The notes below the pieces were generated by a model. That model was not told the origin of the DNA and searched no databases. It worked only from the letters and a program-made list of their open reading frames with translations. Positions 51,509 through 62,346 of a stretch of 64,000 nucleotides of DNA are shown here, in pieces; the stretch's first letter is position 1, and each line of letters opens with the position of its first letter. The stretch is from the NCBI GenBank assembly GCA_025677815.1, contig JAIXMP010000049.1, positions 1 through 64,000 on the forward strand, read 5' to 3'. This stretch comes from Phascolomyces articulosus. Its lineage: Eukaryota; Mucoromycota; Mucoromycetes; Mucorales; Lichtheimiaceae. A program made the position numbers and the translations under genes.

Positions 51509-52202
51509 TGAAGTTGAACATGTACGTATTTCGTGGACAAGGATGAAACTTATTTCTTTTATGATATTATGATATTAAATCCGCTCGAAAATGGACATAT
51601 TTTTCCTTACTGGTGTCTTCTCTATCGTTATTCATAATAATACTGTATCGACCGCTCAATAGTATGTATATAGACATAAATCACTTGTTGATTGCCTATA
51701 ATTTTCATGCACCGAAAACTCATTCTAACAAAAAAAGGGACCATGGTGCCAAAATTATTATTGTAAAAAATAAGAATTTAAGAATGTAGCTAATGGAAAT
51801 ACGTTGTAGAAATGATAAACCATATATTGTTTATGTAAAATGTGTGTCAAAAGCCTGGAAATAAATAGAACAATTTATTTAATAGTTTTTGTAGAGAAGC
51901 TTGTATATTATAGGTAATAATAATGATGATGATATGACTAAATAAAATATATTGAGCAATGCGTATAAAAAGATTATATATAATAAATAGTATAAACGAT
52001 AAAGTATATGCTTATTTCGTTTAGAAGGTAGTATGAGCACTCTATGTTTAAGAAAACCATGTTAATTGTCACGTAGTACTAATTTTTAGAAAGTGAGCTC
52101 TTGATTGGCCATTGCCGCACCGGTAAACTCCGTCGCCTCTAGTGTTCAATAGAATTTACATAGTGCAGTCTTTTTTTTTTTTTTCTCTTTCCCTCGTTGC
52201 CC
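51509..52202. other. Gene-poor spacer, GC rises at its end
   Basis: AT-rich until about 52095, then clearly higher GC (a GCCGCACCGG block near 52110-52125) leading into the tandem repeats. No ORF supported. Confidence 0.45.
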
Positions 52203-52495
52203 TTTGTAGCATTCTTCTGGACGTGAAATGTTGAGCTTTGCTCAGTCTGGCCAGCTGAAGTGGGGTATTCACTCTTAGCCTTCGGGAAGATGTGCTATTT
52301 AGGGTGACAAGTGGAAAGAAATGGAGGGGATTGGTGGGGATTGGTGGGAAATGGTGGATGCTCTTTGTAGTAGCTTCTGGACGTGAAATGTTGAGCTTTG
52401 CTCAGTCTGGCCAGCTGGAGTGGGGTATTCACTATTAGCCTTCGGGAGGCTGCTATTTAGGGTGGGGAATGGAGAGAAATGGAGAGGATTGGTGG
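52203..52495. repeat. Two ~130-nt tandem copies, period 160
   Basis: The block TTCTGGACGTGAAATGTTGA...CAGTCTGGCCAGCTG...GGGGTATTCACT...TTAGCCTTCGGGA starts at 52214 and recurs at 52374 with few differences (e.g. GAAG/GGAG, CTCTTAG/CTATTAG). Each is followed by GGAT/GGTG-rich sequence. GC content is well above the surroundings. Origin unknown; a fragment of a mobile element or a structured transcript are both possible. Confidence 0.75.
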
Positions 52496-52590
52496 GTGGA
52501 AATGGAGCCAATTGACTGTTATTATTATTATTATTATTATTATTTATTAGTATTTTGTCATGAACGATTTTTACAAGCAAGCCAAGCCAA

Positions 52591-52712
52591 GAACAAGTAA
52601 GAAACGGTCCAAACAACCTTACAGCCTTACAAGCACGGGTCCATTGGTCAAGAACAAGCAAGAAACGATTCCAAACAGCCTTACAGCCTTACAAGCACGG
52701 TCCATTAGTCAA
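52591..52712. repeat. Two ~61-nt tandem copies
   Basis: GAACAAGTAAGAAACGGTCC…TTACAGCCTTACAAGCACGG…CCATTGGTCAA is followed immediately by a second copy from 52652 with about 5 changes. It lies 95 nt after the 160-nt repeat and an (ATT)n run at 52519-52545, so all may belong to one element of about 52.1-52.7 kb. Confidence 0.75.
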
Positions 52713-55554
52713 GTTAGAACTTAATCACAATAGCAATCATAATAATAAAGTCTTTTATTGTCTTGGGCTTTTTTTTAACACATTAGTTTCTTCATGTTAA
52801 AAGTCTTTAATAATAAAAAACACGCAATCGTTTATTCATTGAAAGATTAATCTTTTAATCCTAATCCACTTTTTCTTTCTTGATCCACTTTTTTTTTTCA
52901 AAACACTTCCGGATGCGCAGCAGACCTTGCAATAATAAAAAACAAGTGCAGCGTTACCATATATTATATACAAAGTGGTTATGAAAAGGGTAGTCTTATA
53001 TACTGCGTTTTTGGTATTATTTTGATAATGTCAAATAGCGTCAATAAAAAAAGATGGAAAATTATATATTATTAGAGGATGGGGTCATGTCATCTAATAT
53101 ACGTATCCCGTCACCATCCTGTCAAAATACTCGTCTCATTTAAAAAATGTCAAAGTAACCGCCTTACTTATTGTGGAAGACAAGGTGTGTATCATTTCAT
53201 CGAGTTCAATAAGCTTTATTACTATGTAACAAAAACATTCTATTTATATATTCTACTTACTGCAAATAAATAACAAAACTTTCATTTTCCAAAAGATCGT
53301 TTCCTGTTTCAAGCGTCACAACATCCTCTTGTAATACATAAATAACAATATTCATAAACACATCGGCTCTTACTACTGCTATAGTAGCAGCCGTAATGAT
53401 GGGCCTATATAACAAAAATAAAAATATAAAAATGTCTCTCCCACGTCTCTTCATTTTACCCATAATACCATTCCGATGCCAATCATAACGAGCACATTTG
53501 TCACTTACACAAAAATCTGTTACTTGAAATCATTCCTGGTAGCGAAAAATTGGTGATCACCACGAATAATAAAATATAAGAATAGGAGAGTCAGTAACAG
53601 TGTATCATATTGATAAGTCTTTGTTTGAAAATCTGTCACAGACAAATATAAATAAAACTTACGTTTCAAGAACATAGATGGCGTTTGTTTGCATATCTAA
53701 AGTTTCCATATGGATCGGGTACCATCTCCAGTAACAACGATAGTGACGATCGACTCTTCAATAATAATATGATGTAATATATAGATGGACGAAAAAAAAA
53801 TCATTAGCAAAAAAAAAAAAAAAAAGGAATTTTTTCATCGTAAATGTATGCCACTCAAGATTTCGTCTCTCTCACCCTCTGTTGCTTATTTCTATTCACG
53901 TATAGAAACTGGCAGAAATTGTGAAACGTTTCTTTTACCTCCTCCTGCTAATCGTTCAATCATCGATGATATAAAAGAATAAAGTGTTATAAAGAATATA
54001 TATTAGTAGCTATGTGAAAAAGAAAGAAGGCGGATTTTTTTTAGTCGTCAGTCATATTTACAAGTATCCTATCTATCTATCTATTTATTCTTACATGAAC
54101 TATTGGAATATAACATTATTCAGAACCATCGTTTCGAAATGAGGCTGTATTTTGGTATATATAAAAAAAATTGATGCGTTGGAAAAAATGATTGAAAAAA
54201 AAGTGGGAAAGTGGGAAAGAAAAGTGAAAAATGAAAAATGACATTCAACTCCTTTTTTTTTTCTTGTTCGACATCTTGTACCACCATTGCGGAATGAAAA
54301 GACGCCAGACGAAAATCTCCTTTTTTATACACTGCTCACATTCTGCATAAACTGCATAAACTAATAAACCGCATAAACATACTCCATCATCACAACCACC
54401 CAATACCCCAATCATCCCCATAACCATTCCTACACCACTCCTCTCGTACTACACACTCGTACTACACACTCACGTCGAGCTAAACGTTTTGTCATCACCA
54501 CCATGCACTAAATGGCATACAATAATTTCAATATATACGTATGTATTTTTTTAGAGAAAACAAAATCATTTTCTCATATATATATTTCGTTGCTCGTCGA
54601 TGAAAACATAGCCAAGATATTTTTATTAATACAATATTCACATTATATCGGGATTTAACATGGCTGTCTACGTGTGGATTTATAAAAAAAAGAGAAAAAT
54701 ATTTTTTTAGTCACAACAACTTGCCATTTATTAATCATTCATGAATAATAGTACAACAAGAAGGTAGATCGATTTATAATGTGTTTATACGAGATTGTCT
54801 CCTATTATTATATTATTACGTAAATTTTTTTTGTATCTATGATGAATATTTTTTTGAATATTATTTTTCTAAGGTGTTAATAGAGTTGCTAATAAAAAGC
54901 CCTTTTGTAATATATTGAAATGGATTATTATTATTGTGTGATGCATAATAAAAAAAAACTTTTTTCTCCCGTTCATGATAAAAACATGTTGAAATGATAT
55001 GCGGAGGTAAATGTGCCTTATGCTTGGAAACAAAATATTGAGCAGTAGTAATCATGGGACTTAAACGTCATCAATTTTTGCTATTTCTGAAGGCGCAGTA
55101 ACTCTCACTCAATTTGGGGCAACATTCTTCTCTCAACTCAATAGACACACACTTTTTCTTCTACTTCTTCAAGTTACCAATGAAAAAGGTACTTTTGAAA
55201 TCTTTACAACGTTTTTCAATGATCCTCTTTTGACATTGAATGGCCTTAATTGCTTTTTTTTACTGATTTATTCAATCAACCTTCTTTATTCTCTCAAACT
55301 TTTCCTCTAATACTTTTTTTTTCGTTTACCATTCCATATCTTCATTTTGCTTATGCATTCTTTTTTATATTATATTCTTTATTTTAGTATTCTCAAACTT
55401 ATTTTTTTACGTTCATTCTTCTATTTGGATCTTCTCATTTCGAAATGAATGCCGTTATATTGTTTCCAAAGCATTCAGGGTTCCAATGTTTTCTTTTTCT
55501 GGTCGATGCCATTTCTTCCCTTTTGGTCAAGTCTGTTCTCTGCTTTTCGTATTA
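52713..55554. other. Gene-poor AT-rich region
   Basis: About 2.8 kb with homopolymers, (CTAT)n near 54069-54084 and no coding-like ORF. ORFs of 60-70 codons at 53257, 54120 and 55178-like positions lack family features. Confidence 0.5.
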
Positions 55555-55610
55555 GCCAAGTCTATGTAGTTTTGGTACATACGGTGACGGGTTCGACTCC
55601 TGTACTTGGT
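55555..55610 (+). ncRNA. tRNA-like fold lacking a D-arm
   Basis: A 56-nt stretch can fold as a compact tRNA mimic. The acceptor stem is GCCAAGT/ACTTGGT (7 bp, one G·U). An anticodon-like hairpin is TATGTA/TACATA (6 bp) with a 7-nt loop GTTTTGG. Then come a 5-nt spacer and a textbook T-arm, ACGGG-TTCGACT-CCTGT. GGGTTCGACTCC is a good Pol III B-box, and TAGCCAAGTCTATG partly fits an A-box. No D-arm is present, so a normal cytosolic tRNA is unlikely. It could be the head of a tRNA-derived SINE, a tRNA relic or a Pol III promoter for the downstream block. Confidence 0.45.
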
Positions 55611-56480
55611 TCAAGGGGCCTGAGTTCTTGTTGGTGCCAGGTCCCACTGGATATGGCGCGTCTTTTTGACAATCCAACGGAGCCGAGGAGACGACAGTTG
55701 GTTTAGCTGAGGTTAAGGTGCGGCCTTCTGTTCCCCTTTCGGCACACCCAAGGTTGTGGTCAGTAACCATTCGCATGCAAGGAAGAAGTCAGACTTAGGA
55801 ACTGGCCAGGGTACAGTACTTGCATGTGCCCACAACAGTCTGTATAATCTTGGTAGAATTGTCCTTATTGTGTACTCTGGAAGGACGTTGATTTCCTTTG
55901 ATCAACTAAATGCACATTTTGGAGGCTAACAGTGCGATAGCCATACGTCTCTGCATTCCACAGAACTCGCATTCCCTGGGAGTAATTTGACTATCCATAG
56001 TCATCCCGCTTGTGCAGTTAGTACAACCAAGTGTTCGAAAACGGCTTTCGGTCGCCCATGAGTCTTTGTAGCTGACTCAAAATGCTATGTCCGTTCATGA
56101 CAAAAACTGTCGAGGCAGTGCTACCATTTTACATGGTAGCCTTCCACCACACCAGCCAGAAAAAAGTGCTCGGGCAAAAAAGCCATGTGAGAAGGGGATG
56201 AAACCAATAAAAGAGGGGAACGAAAACAAAAGAGGGGCTCGAAGGAAGAGAGTTGTCCATGCATGAAATACTTTTACCTTTTTCTCTTTGTTAAAATAAT
56301 AGGTGAAATTTTCGAGTGATATAGCCAACAAAAAAAAACAATATGAATTCATAACATTGATAGCCGATCTGCTCCTGTTCTGTCTGTATGTATTTCAATT
56401 ATAACTATTTCATTACTAAAAGAAACTTTATATATGAGCAATTAAACTTATACGTTATATATAAATATATATAATAGGTT
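55611..56480. other. GC-elevated non-coding block
   Basis: From about 55600 to 56140 composition changes sharply from the AT-rich flanks, with few homopolymers and no good ORF on either strand. It contains perfect hairpins such as GACTAT-CC-ATAGTC (55989-56002) and GCTACCAT-TTTAC-ATGGTAGC (56120-56140). It directly follows the tRNA-like fold, so a Pol III transcript or SINE body is conceivable. I could not match it to SRP, RNase P, MRP, U3, 5S or mitochondrial rRNA motifs. 56141-56480 returns to ordinary AT-rich DNA. Confidence 0.4.
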
Positions 56481-56756
56481 ATGCCATTTCTCAAGCTGAC
56501 GATTCTTAATCATGATACGCCCCTGTTTTGCGGGTATGTTTTTTTTCTGTTTCTTTGAACAATAACTAGTTTATTATAGAAGAAGAACAATTGACAAACA
56601 TATGTATTTAGGCATGGTTTCCAAGTTGAACGATTTTCTTTATGTTTCATCATGGTCTCTCAGCGTGGGTTTTCCTTTATCGATGAACAGGGAGCAACGC
56701 TTAATGGATCGACCAATTTGCAACAAAGACCTCCAGGCCATCCAAGTTATTCATAG
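56481..56756 (+). CDS. Possible two-exon small gene or gene fragment
   Basis: Exon 56481-56533 and exon 56612-56756, with a GTATGT donor and TTTAG acceptor, join to 65 aa: MPFLKLTILNHDTPLFCG then HGFQVERFSLCFIMVSQRGF and SFIDEQGATLNGST. The composition is more protein-like than the alternative frame (56512-56865, 91 aa). After two consecutive TAG codons the same frame stays coding-like through the 24-bp repeat. It may be the start of a decayed longer gene. No family recognised. Confidence 0.3.
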
Positions 56757-56758
56757 TA

Positions 56759-56830
56759 GTATTCCTTTAGTTATTCGCAATTGTATTCCTTTAGTCATTT
56801 ACAATTGTGTTCCTTTAGTCATTCAATTTT
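56759..56830. repeat. Three tandem 24-bp units
   Basis: Units at 56759, 56783 and 56807 follow the pattern GTATTCCTTTAGTYATTYRCAATT, with the third more diverged. Unit length is a multiple of three, so the array could extend a coding frame as 8-residue repeats of (Y/C)SFS type. Confidence 0.8.
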
Positions 56831-57070
56831 TCCTTCTGAACAACAAAAACATTTGGGTCTTTTGACATAGTGCAGTTGGGTCAACCAACTGAGGGATAGG
56901 GTGGGTTTTCCTCGTTTTAATAAACATCAAACTTAAAAAAAACATGACTCTGTTGGTATTTTTTTTTTATATGTTTGAAATAATTAATTCATTTTAACAA
57001 TGACTGTTTGCACTTGATCAACCTTATCGGAATGATTCCGAGTGCACGGGTCGAGGTTTACCTAGTAACC
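56831..57070. other. Spacer
   Basis: Short AT-rich spacer. The palindrome CGGAAT-G-ATTCCG lies at about 57029-57041, just before the tandem repeat. Confidence 0.45.
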
Positions 57071-57360
57071 GATACATTTGGAGGTGAATGGCGCGATCAA
57101 AAACAAGTTGGTAGATCATGAGAATTTCGGGTACCTCACCTGGTAGTAGACTACTACCAACTTTTTCGTTTACGGTCATAACTCAGTAACTAAGCTCCAA
57201 CCAGGGGCCAGATTTCGAGCTGTCACTAGTAAAAGATACATTTGGGAGTGAATGACGCCATGAAAAACAAATTGGTAGATTTTGAGAAATTCGGGTACCT
57301 AGATTACTACCAATTTCACATATCCGGTCATATCTCAGTAATTAAGCTCGAACCAAGGGG
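57071..57360. repeat. Two diverged 164-nt tandem copies with a covarying hairpin
   Basis: Copy 1 starts GATACATTTGGAGGTGAATG at 57071 and copy 2 GATACATTTGGGAGTGAATG at 57235. Both end in a shared block around CTAAGCTCCAACCAGGGGCC / TTAAGCTCGAACCAAGGGGC. Each contains a perfect 10-bp inverted repeat: AAGTTGGTAG/CTACCAACTT (57105, 57154) in copy 1 and AAATTGGTAG/CTACCAATTT (57269, 57307) in copy 2. One pair changed from G-C to A-T on both sides. Copy 1 has extra bases that create a second hairpin (57141-57159). Copy 2 alone has an open frame (57242-57463). Confidence 0.75.
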
Positions 57361-57675
57361 CCATGGTTATAAAGTTGAGATATTGGATGGTTCATCTTTA
57401 TTCAAAAATAAAACAGGGCTTATTGGTTTGCACCTATGCTCTACGACAGTTCAACTGTTGTGATGATTGATGTGCCTGTTGTAGTAAATCCTAAGCTATC
57501 TTAAGAAAATAATCGTCTGTTTTTCATTTGTGATAATAATAATGAAGTTTGTATAGTTCAGTGTAATTTTCTTAGCCTTGTTACTTGTTACTAATAATTG
57601 GAAGGTGGAAGAATGGAACAAAGAAACATGATCTTTTATTATTAATGACGTCAAAAGTATATTATATACAAGCAT

Positions 57676-58065
57676 ATGTTATCGGATCAGATCAGAAACA
57701 TGATGGATGACAACAATAATAGAATAAACAGTAATGTGTCATTTAGAAAACACTTACAAAAAAGCAAGTATGCATATCAAAAGATGGTTCTTTTAGGATT
57801 GTCGGCTTTCATCTTTTTATGTTTTGTAAAATACAGAATACGGGCGAACAACGATTCTAGAATGACATTCATATGCTCATTTTTATCGACTTACTTTTAT
57901 TATTACGCCAATGTGTGCTCATGCTGTCATGTCGTTCCTTCGTATGAGATAAGGACTGTTCCTGATCAAAGAAGTAGATATGAATTATTTTTCCATGCAT
58001 ACAATGAATCTACATGTATATTTTTCAGGGACATGAAAGAAAAACAAAGACAAAGTGCTAAATAG
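57676..58065 (+). CDS. Hypothetical membrane protein, doubtful
   Basis: ATG frame of 129 aa at the edge of the gene-poor region. A polar Asn/Asp-rich N-terminus is followed by one convincing hydrophobic segment (MVLLGLSAFIFLCFVKY, ~37-53) flanked by positive charges, then a weaker one with clustered cysteines (YYYANVCSCCHVV), and a charged C-tail. No homology recognised, no intron signals needed. It could be a chance ORF or a remnant; codon use is AT-biased like the flanks. Confidence 0.25.
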   Translation: MLSDQIRNMMDDNNNRINSNVSFRKHLQKSKYAYQKMVLLGLSAFIFLCFVKYRIRANNDSRMTFICSFLSTYFYYYANVCSCCHVVPSYEIRTVPDQRSRYELFFHAYNESTCIFFRDMKEKQRQSAK

Positions 58066-58412
58066 ATACTTATTATATCTCAATTATTTTTGTACATATA
58101 CTAGAAGCTAAAAATAAAATAAAATATATTGGTAATTTTGGTGGTTGAAAAGTAATATATTGTAATGGGTTTGATAGACTTATCATATACGTCAATTTAC
58201 AAGTGTGTACAGGGTTGGTATTGTATTCTTTTTTGTTTATGTATGATGGTAATTAAAAGGGTGATCAATAATTGTTCAAATGAAAAAAATGAAAATAATT
58301 GTGCTATTCGTGAAGGTTAAAATGTATGATGTGAATTTAAAGTGTTGGCGTATATATATATATATATATATATATCAATAACAATATGTTAATGGCACGG
58401 AGGAGTAATAAA
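58066..58412. other. Intergenic with (TA)n
   Basis: AT-rich spacer with a (TA)12 run at 58350-58374. It forms the 3' flank of the minus-strand 2H phosphoesterase gene. Confidence 0.6.
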
Positions 58413-60885
58413 CTAAAGTTTATACTCATAGTCACGTATATACTTGACAACGGAGGAGACAGTGATGGCCACACGAGATATCTCGATAGACTTGATGTAT
58501 AAAGGTCCAAAATCAAAGTCAACATTCATAGCCTCTAGCTGATCATCCAAATGTTTTCTTTCCAATGGTGGGTATGGGACTTCATCTGTTGGTTCTGCTA
58601 ACTTTCTAGACTTTCCTTTTCGATATCTAGCTGCCTTTTCTCGTTTATACAATGTCAAATGTACCTATTAAATAATAAAGAGGTTAATACATATACTTGT
58701 ATAAAAAGAAAGAGGGAAAATAAGAATAAAAAAATAACACATTACGTCTCTGCCGGCCCCTCCTATTTGTTTGACATAGTCAGCCCCAGCCAATTCATCT
58801 TGAATCATATCTATACATGTATAAGAGAGAGAGAGAGGTAAGCAGCTATTCTTCTGAGTATCCAAGTAGATTGCTCTTTCTAATCTTCCCGTAATGTAAA
58901 TAAATTAAAACAAACAAACGCTTACTTCTGATGATTTTAATCGGATGATTTTTTCCCTCTTTAGTAGAGATGCCTAAATCTAAATATAGTAATCCAATAT
59001 TGATACTATTGATTAATATCACTGATAGATTGAATATATTCAAGTATTTTTCTTTTGAGTACTTACTACTTTTAGAAAAATTATGCATGCGGTTGTAATG
59101 GCCAAGTGAATAATCCCCATTGTATTCTTGCATGACTTTTCGAACAGTGGAGAGAAGGCACTGTGGATGAGCGTTTCTTTTTATCGTTACTTTTGCAACA
59201 GTGATGTGTAGATCTTCGTGTCGAGAAATATGGATATCACCAAGTCCCAATGATGATAATATATTACTAATAGCGTCTGCTTGTTGTTTTAATTGCGGAC
59301 CATCTACTCTTACGAAAACACAATACCTTCTTGAATTGACATTGTCCATTAACTACAATAAGAAAAGGTGGGACTACATATCAGTGATGGTCGTAAATAC
59401 ATTCATGGTTTTTTTTCTCTTCCAAGAATAGCATACATACAATCGCGTCAATTCCTTTGATTGCGTAGAATAATTGCTTAAACGTTCCCTCTGATTTCAT
59501 AGAATAGGCTTCGATTTCATGGGGTCGGTAGATCTGTACTTTGGCGGATGAGAAACGTTCGATCATTCTAATTGCCCAATTTCTTTGCACTACATATAAA
59601 GAAAATTGGTTCTTTTATTTTAGTATCCCGGTGAATGGAAATATGTGAAAAAAAAATAGCATAAACCAACAAGATCTTTTCTTTTTTTTTTATTACCATC
59701 ATCCTTCAAGAATTTAGTGGCTTCGGATGGGATTTTTACTTCATCATGTTCGATTGGTCCTCGTACATTGATACTTCCAGGCGATGGGCCATATTTTTCG
59801 ATCATTTCCATAAAGTATGGACAGTGTTGCACTTGGGTTGTGGAATAGACGTCATCCATCTCCGGTAATGCTGACATGAACTCATTTTCATCTCTTCCTT
59901 CTTCTGAACTGCCAATTGATTTAATTTCTCCTTCTTCTGAACTACCAATTGATTCAATTTCTCCTTCTTCTGATCCGTAATTCTCTTCAATAGGTTCACT
60001 TGGTGCAGTTCCATAACTTTCGACAGAACTTGTGTCATCATCCAGATTATCCAATTTCGTAAGTTTTTGTTTTTTTCCAGTATGATCCTCATCTAAATGT
60101 ACATCCAGGTTTTCATCGTCATTGATTCCCAACCATGAAGATTCTCCCTTCCAATCAGTGTCAAGTAGTTGAGGGACATTATGACCAAGTTGCTGTAATC
60201 CAATATTTGTTTGAGATTTGACCTGAGTATATTGAACCTTTGGATCACTAACTACTTGAGACTGTGTTTCAGGTTTACGTTCCTGTTGCTGCTGTTGATG
60301 AACGTATTGTTGTCGTCGGGGATCATGTTTCTCGTCATGATACAATGCTATACTTTGGTTTGGAACTACTGAAGAACTAGAAGTTGGGTTTAGTGTAGCT
60401 TGACCTTGGTACCAAGGGGTAAAAGAAGAAGAAGAAGGATAGTGCTTATTACTATCTTTCTCATCGTGGCCCAGGTTGTCGCAATGTGAAGAATTATAAT
60501 ATTTTTCTTTTCGTTGTTGTCGCTCTCCCTTGGATCGTTTCGATGGACGTTGTGATTCTTCATTCAAATTAGAAGTAGACATATAACTGTCAAGATACCA
60601 GGAAAACGGTCGTTCAGGATCTGTATCTTGTTGCTGATCTTGAATGTTTCGCTTTTGTTTCGTATAAACATAGTAAGAATTAAATCGATCTTCACCCTGT
60701 CGATTCGAATGGGGAGTCTGTTGTGGCTCTTGATCTTGTGTGCATGGCGTTGGATTACTGTCAATATACCATCCAACATTTTCATCAGAAGGATTCGGTT
60801 GGTCTTGATTTTGTTCTTTTTGTTTAATATTATTTATATGAGCATACTGGTTCACGAAGAAAGTTTTACTGTATGGAGAATCCAT
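58413..60885 (-). CDS. 2H phosphoesterase-superfamily protein with disordered N-terminus
   Basis: Six exons: 60885-59697, 59589-59441, 59352-59067, 58973-58926, 58810-58746 and 58664-58413. They join in frame to 662 aa. The C-terminal domain has two HxT motifs, LHITVAK (His495-Thr497) and VHLTLYK (His581-Thr583), the paired catalytic signature of LigT/2'-5' ligase/AKAP7-type enzymes that act on cyclic or 2'-5' RNA phosphates. A region starting NWAIRMIERFSSAKVQIYRP precedes it. Residues 1-396 are Gln/Ser/Asp/Glu-rich and predicted disordered, with WYIDS/WYLDS motifs, a basic KRSKGERQQRKEK patch and tandem SIGSSEEGEI repeats. The second HxT only appears when intron 58745-58665 is removed, which supports the model. 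The specific substrate is unknown; a role in RNA processing is inference. Confidence 0.78.
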
Positions 60886-61612
60886 TGTTGCCTTTTTGAG
60901 AAGCTATAAAAAAAAAGATATCAGGTCTGCACACTCCTGCTGTTCGGTTTTTTGTTGTCGCCGTTTGAATCATGAAAAAAAAACGGAGCATTTTTTTTTT
61001 CATGCAAAACATTAAATAATAGGCTCCTTTCAAAACAAACACTATGTTCGCTCATATATCAACTATACTATTTACTTTGTTCAATCCAACATAAAAATAT
61101 AAGTTTTATATATAAGTATACTTACAGAAGATGTATCTATAATTAAACAGAAAGGAATTGTCTAACAATTACAGTCATCCACCAACAGCAAGAGTTTGAT
61201 TTATAAGCATCACTTTTAACCTAAACCACCAAATATGCGTATAAAGTACTATATCCGTATTGATTTTGATGGGTTATGCAGTGATATATTTGTTTTTGTC
61301 AATTCATCTTCTGACTTGAAAATCATTCTGTCTTTTATGATGTTATCTAGTATTCAGATACGTTAAATTCACAGACAAAGTCCCAGTAGAACGGTAAATT
61401 TAACAAGAGGTAGAGGATCATCAGTAATCGTTCACTTGGTATACTTATCCAAATATACAAATAAAATCAGGAGTTTAATTATCATATATATACTACTACG
61501 TGTGAAATGCAGACAACATTTCAATTTCTTTAATCGTGATATCAAAATAGATATAAAAGGGATAAAAGATACAAAAATCCTTCTAGTTTTTTTCTATATT
61601 TTCCTTTGACAT
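60886..61612. other. Intergenic, no gene seen
   Basis: Promoter side of the 2H phosphoesterase gene and spacer to the broken secreted gene. AT-rich, no RNA gene or ORF supported. Confidence 0.55.
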
Positions 61613-61999
61613 ATGTTATCCTCCGAGCCATGTATTGTCATAGTGATACTGATGATGGCAATTGATTCCATCCTTACCCATGCTGCTCCACAGGAAAAGC
61701 AGAAATCGGTATTTTAAATTGGAGTAGCAAGAGACCTTGGAAACTGCAAATGACTTGTGTACTTCAAATGGTAAATCCAATAATTATGTTGCATCTGTAT
61801 GCCAAGAAAACATCCCTATATGCCTTGCTGACGATATGACTGGTAAGGTTGAACCTTCTGTTTGTGATGAAGATGTTTAGAAGCATGTAGCTATGCTTGC
61901 ACTTTCTCAGATAGCTGTCAAATAGGGTGGACAAAAGACCATCAAAATTGTCTTACTGTCGAATCTGTTGTAAAGAAGTGGCTTCTTAGCAAACTCTAA
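61613..61999 (+). pseudogene. Broken secreted cysteine-rich protein gene
   Basis: An ATG at 61613 starts a clear signal peptide (CIVIVILMMAIDSILTHAAP) followed by QEKQKS and an early stop. In the next frame the DNA continues ETANDLCTSNGKSNNYVASV, then CQENIPICLADDMTGKVEPS and VCDEDV and a stop. After another one-base shift it reads CLEACSYACTFSDSCQIGWT up to a normal-looking end at 61999. Joined, these would make a small secreted protein with about nine cysteines. Two frameshifts and one stop separate the parts and no intron of usable length explains them. A pseudogene is likeliest; assembly errors in homopolymers are the alternative. Not similar in cysteine spacing to the gene at 9552. Confidence 0.5.
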
Positions 62000-62346
62000 A
62001 ACTATAATATAATAATATATATTTCAGTGAGGGAAAGAAGGACCTAATATTTTTTTAGCTCTATAATTCTCTCACCCCTTCCCTTGTAATTTTCAAGAAC
62101 AACCCTTAACTTTAAAAAAACATATAGAAAAATGATCTTAACTACAATAATTAAAAATATATATAAAATAACACACACACATACAAATTTCTTTGTTATT
62201 TTTCTTTTGTTATAAATAATAGGATATGGGAAATCGAATATGATGATGGGGTCGGATAAGAGGGAATGGTTGTTGTTGTTGTAGATGTTGATCTTGGTGG
62301 ATGGGGGGTATATATAAAGTTCCTTTATTCACACAGCACGAACTAT
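62000..62346. other. Intergenic 3' flank
   Basis: AT-rich spacer with A-runs and a GTT run near 62269-62282, forming the 3' side of the membrane-protein gene. No gene seen. Confidence 0.55.

Noticed and set aside
52299..52661. 120-codon minus-strand ORF
   Set aside because: It spans the tandem repeats and an (AAT)n run giving poly-Asn; coding potential comes from the repeats.
55555..55610. Ordinary nuclear tRNA gene
   Set aside because: Only ~25 nt lie between the acceptor strand and the T-arm, so there is no room for a D-arm. Extending upstream does not recover one.
11031..61999. All stops in the gene relics can be derived by C-to-T change, suggesting RIP-like mutation
   Set aside because: Every stop codon starts with T, so CAA/CAG/CGA to stop is always possible. 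The observation carries no information without intact copies for comparison.
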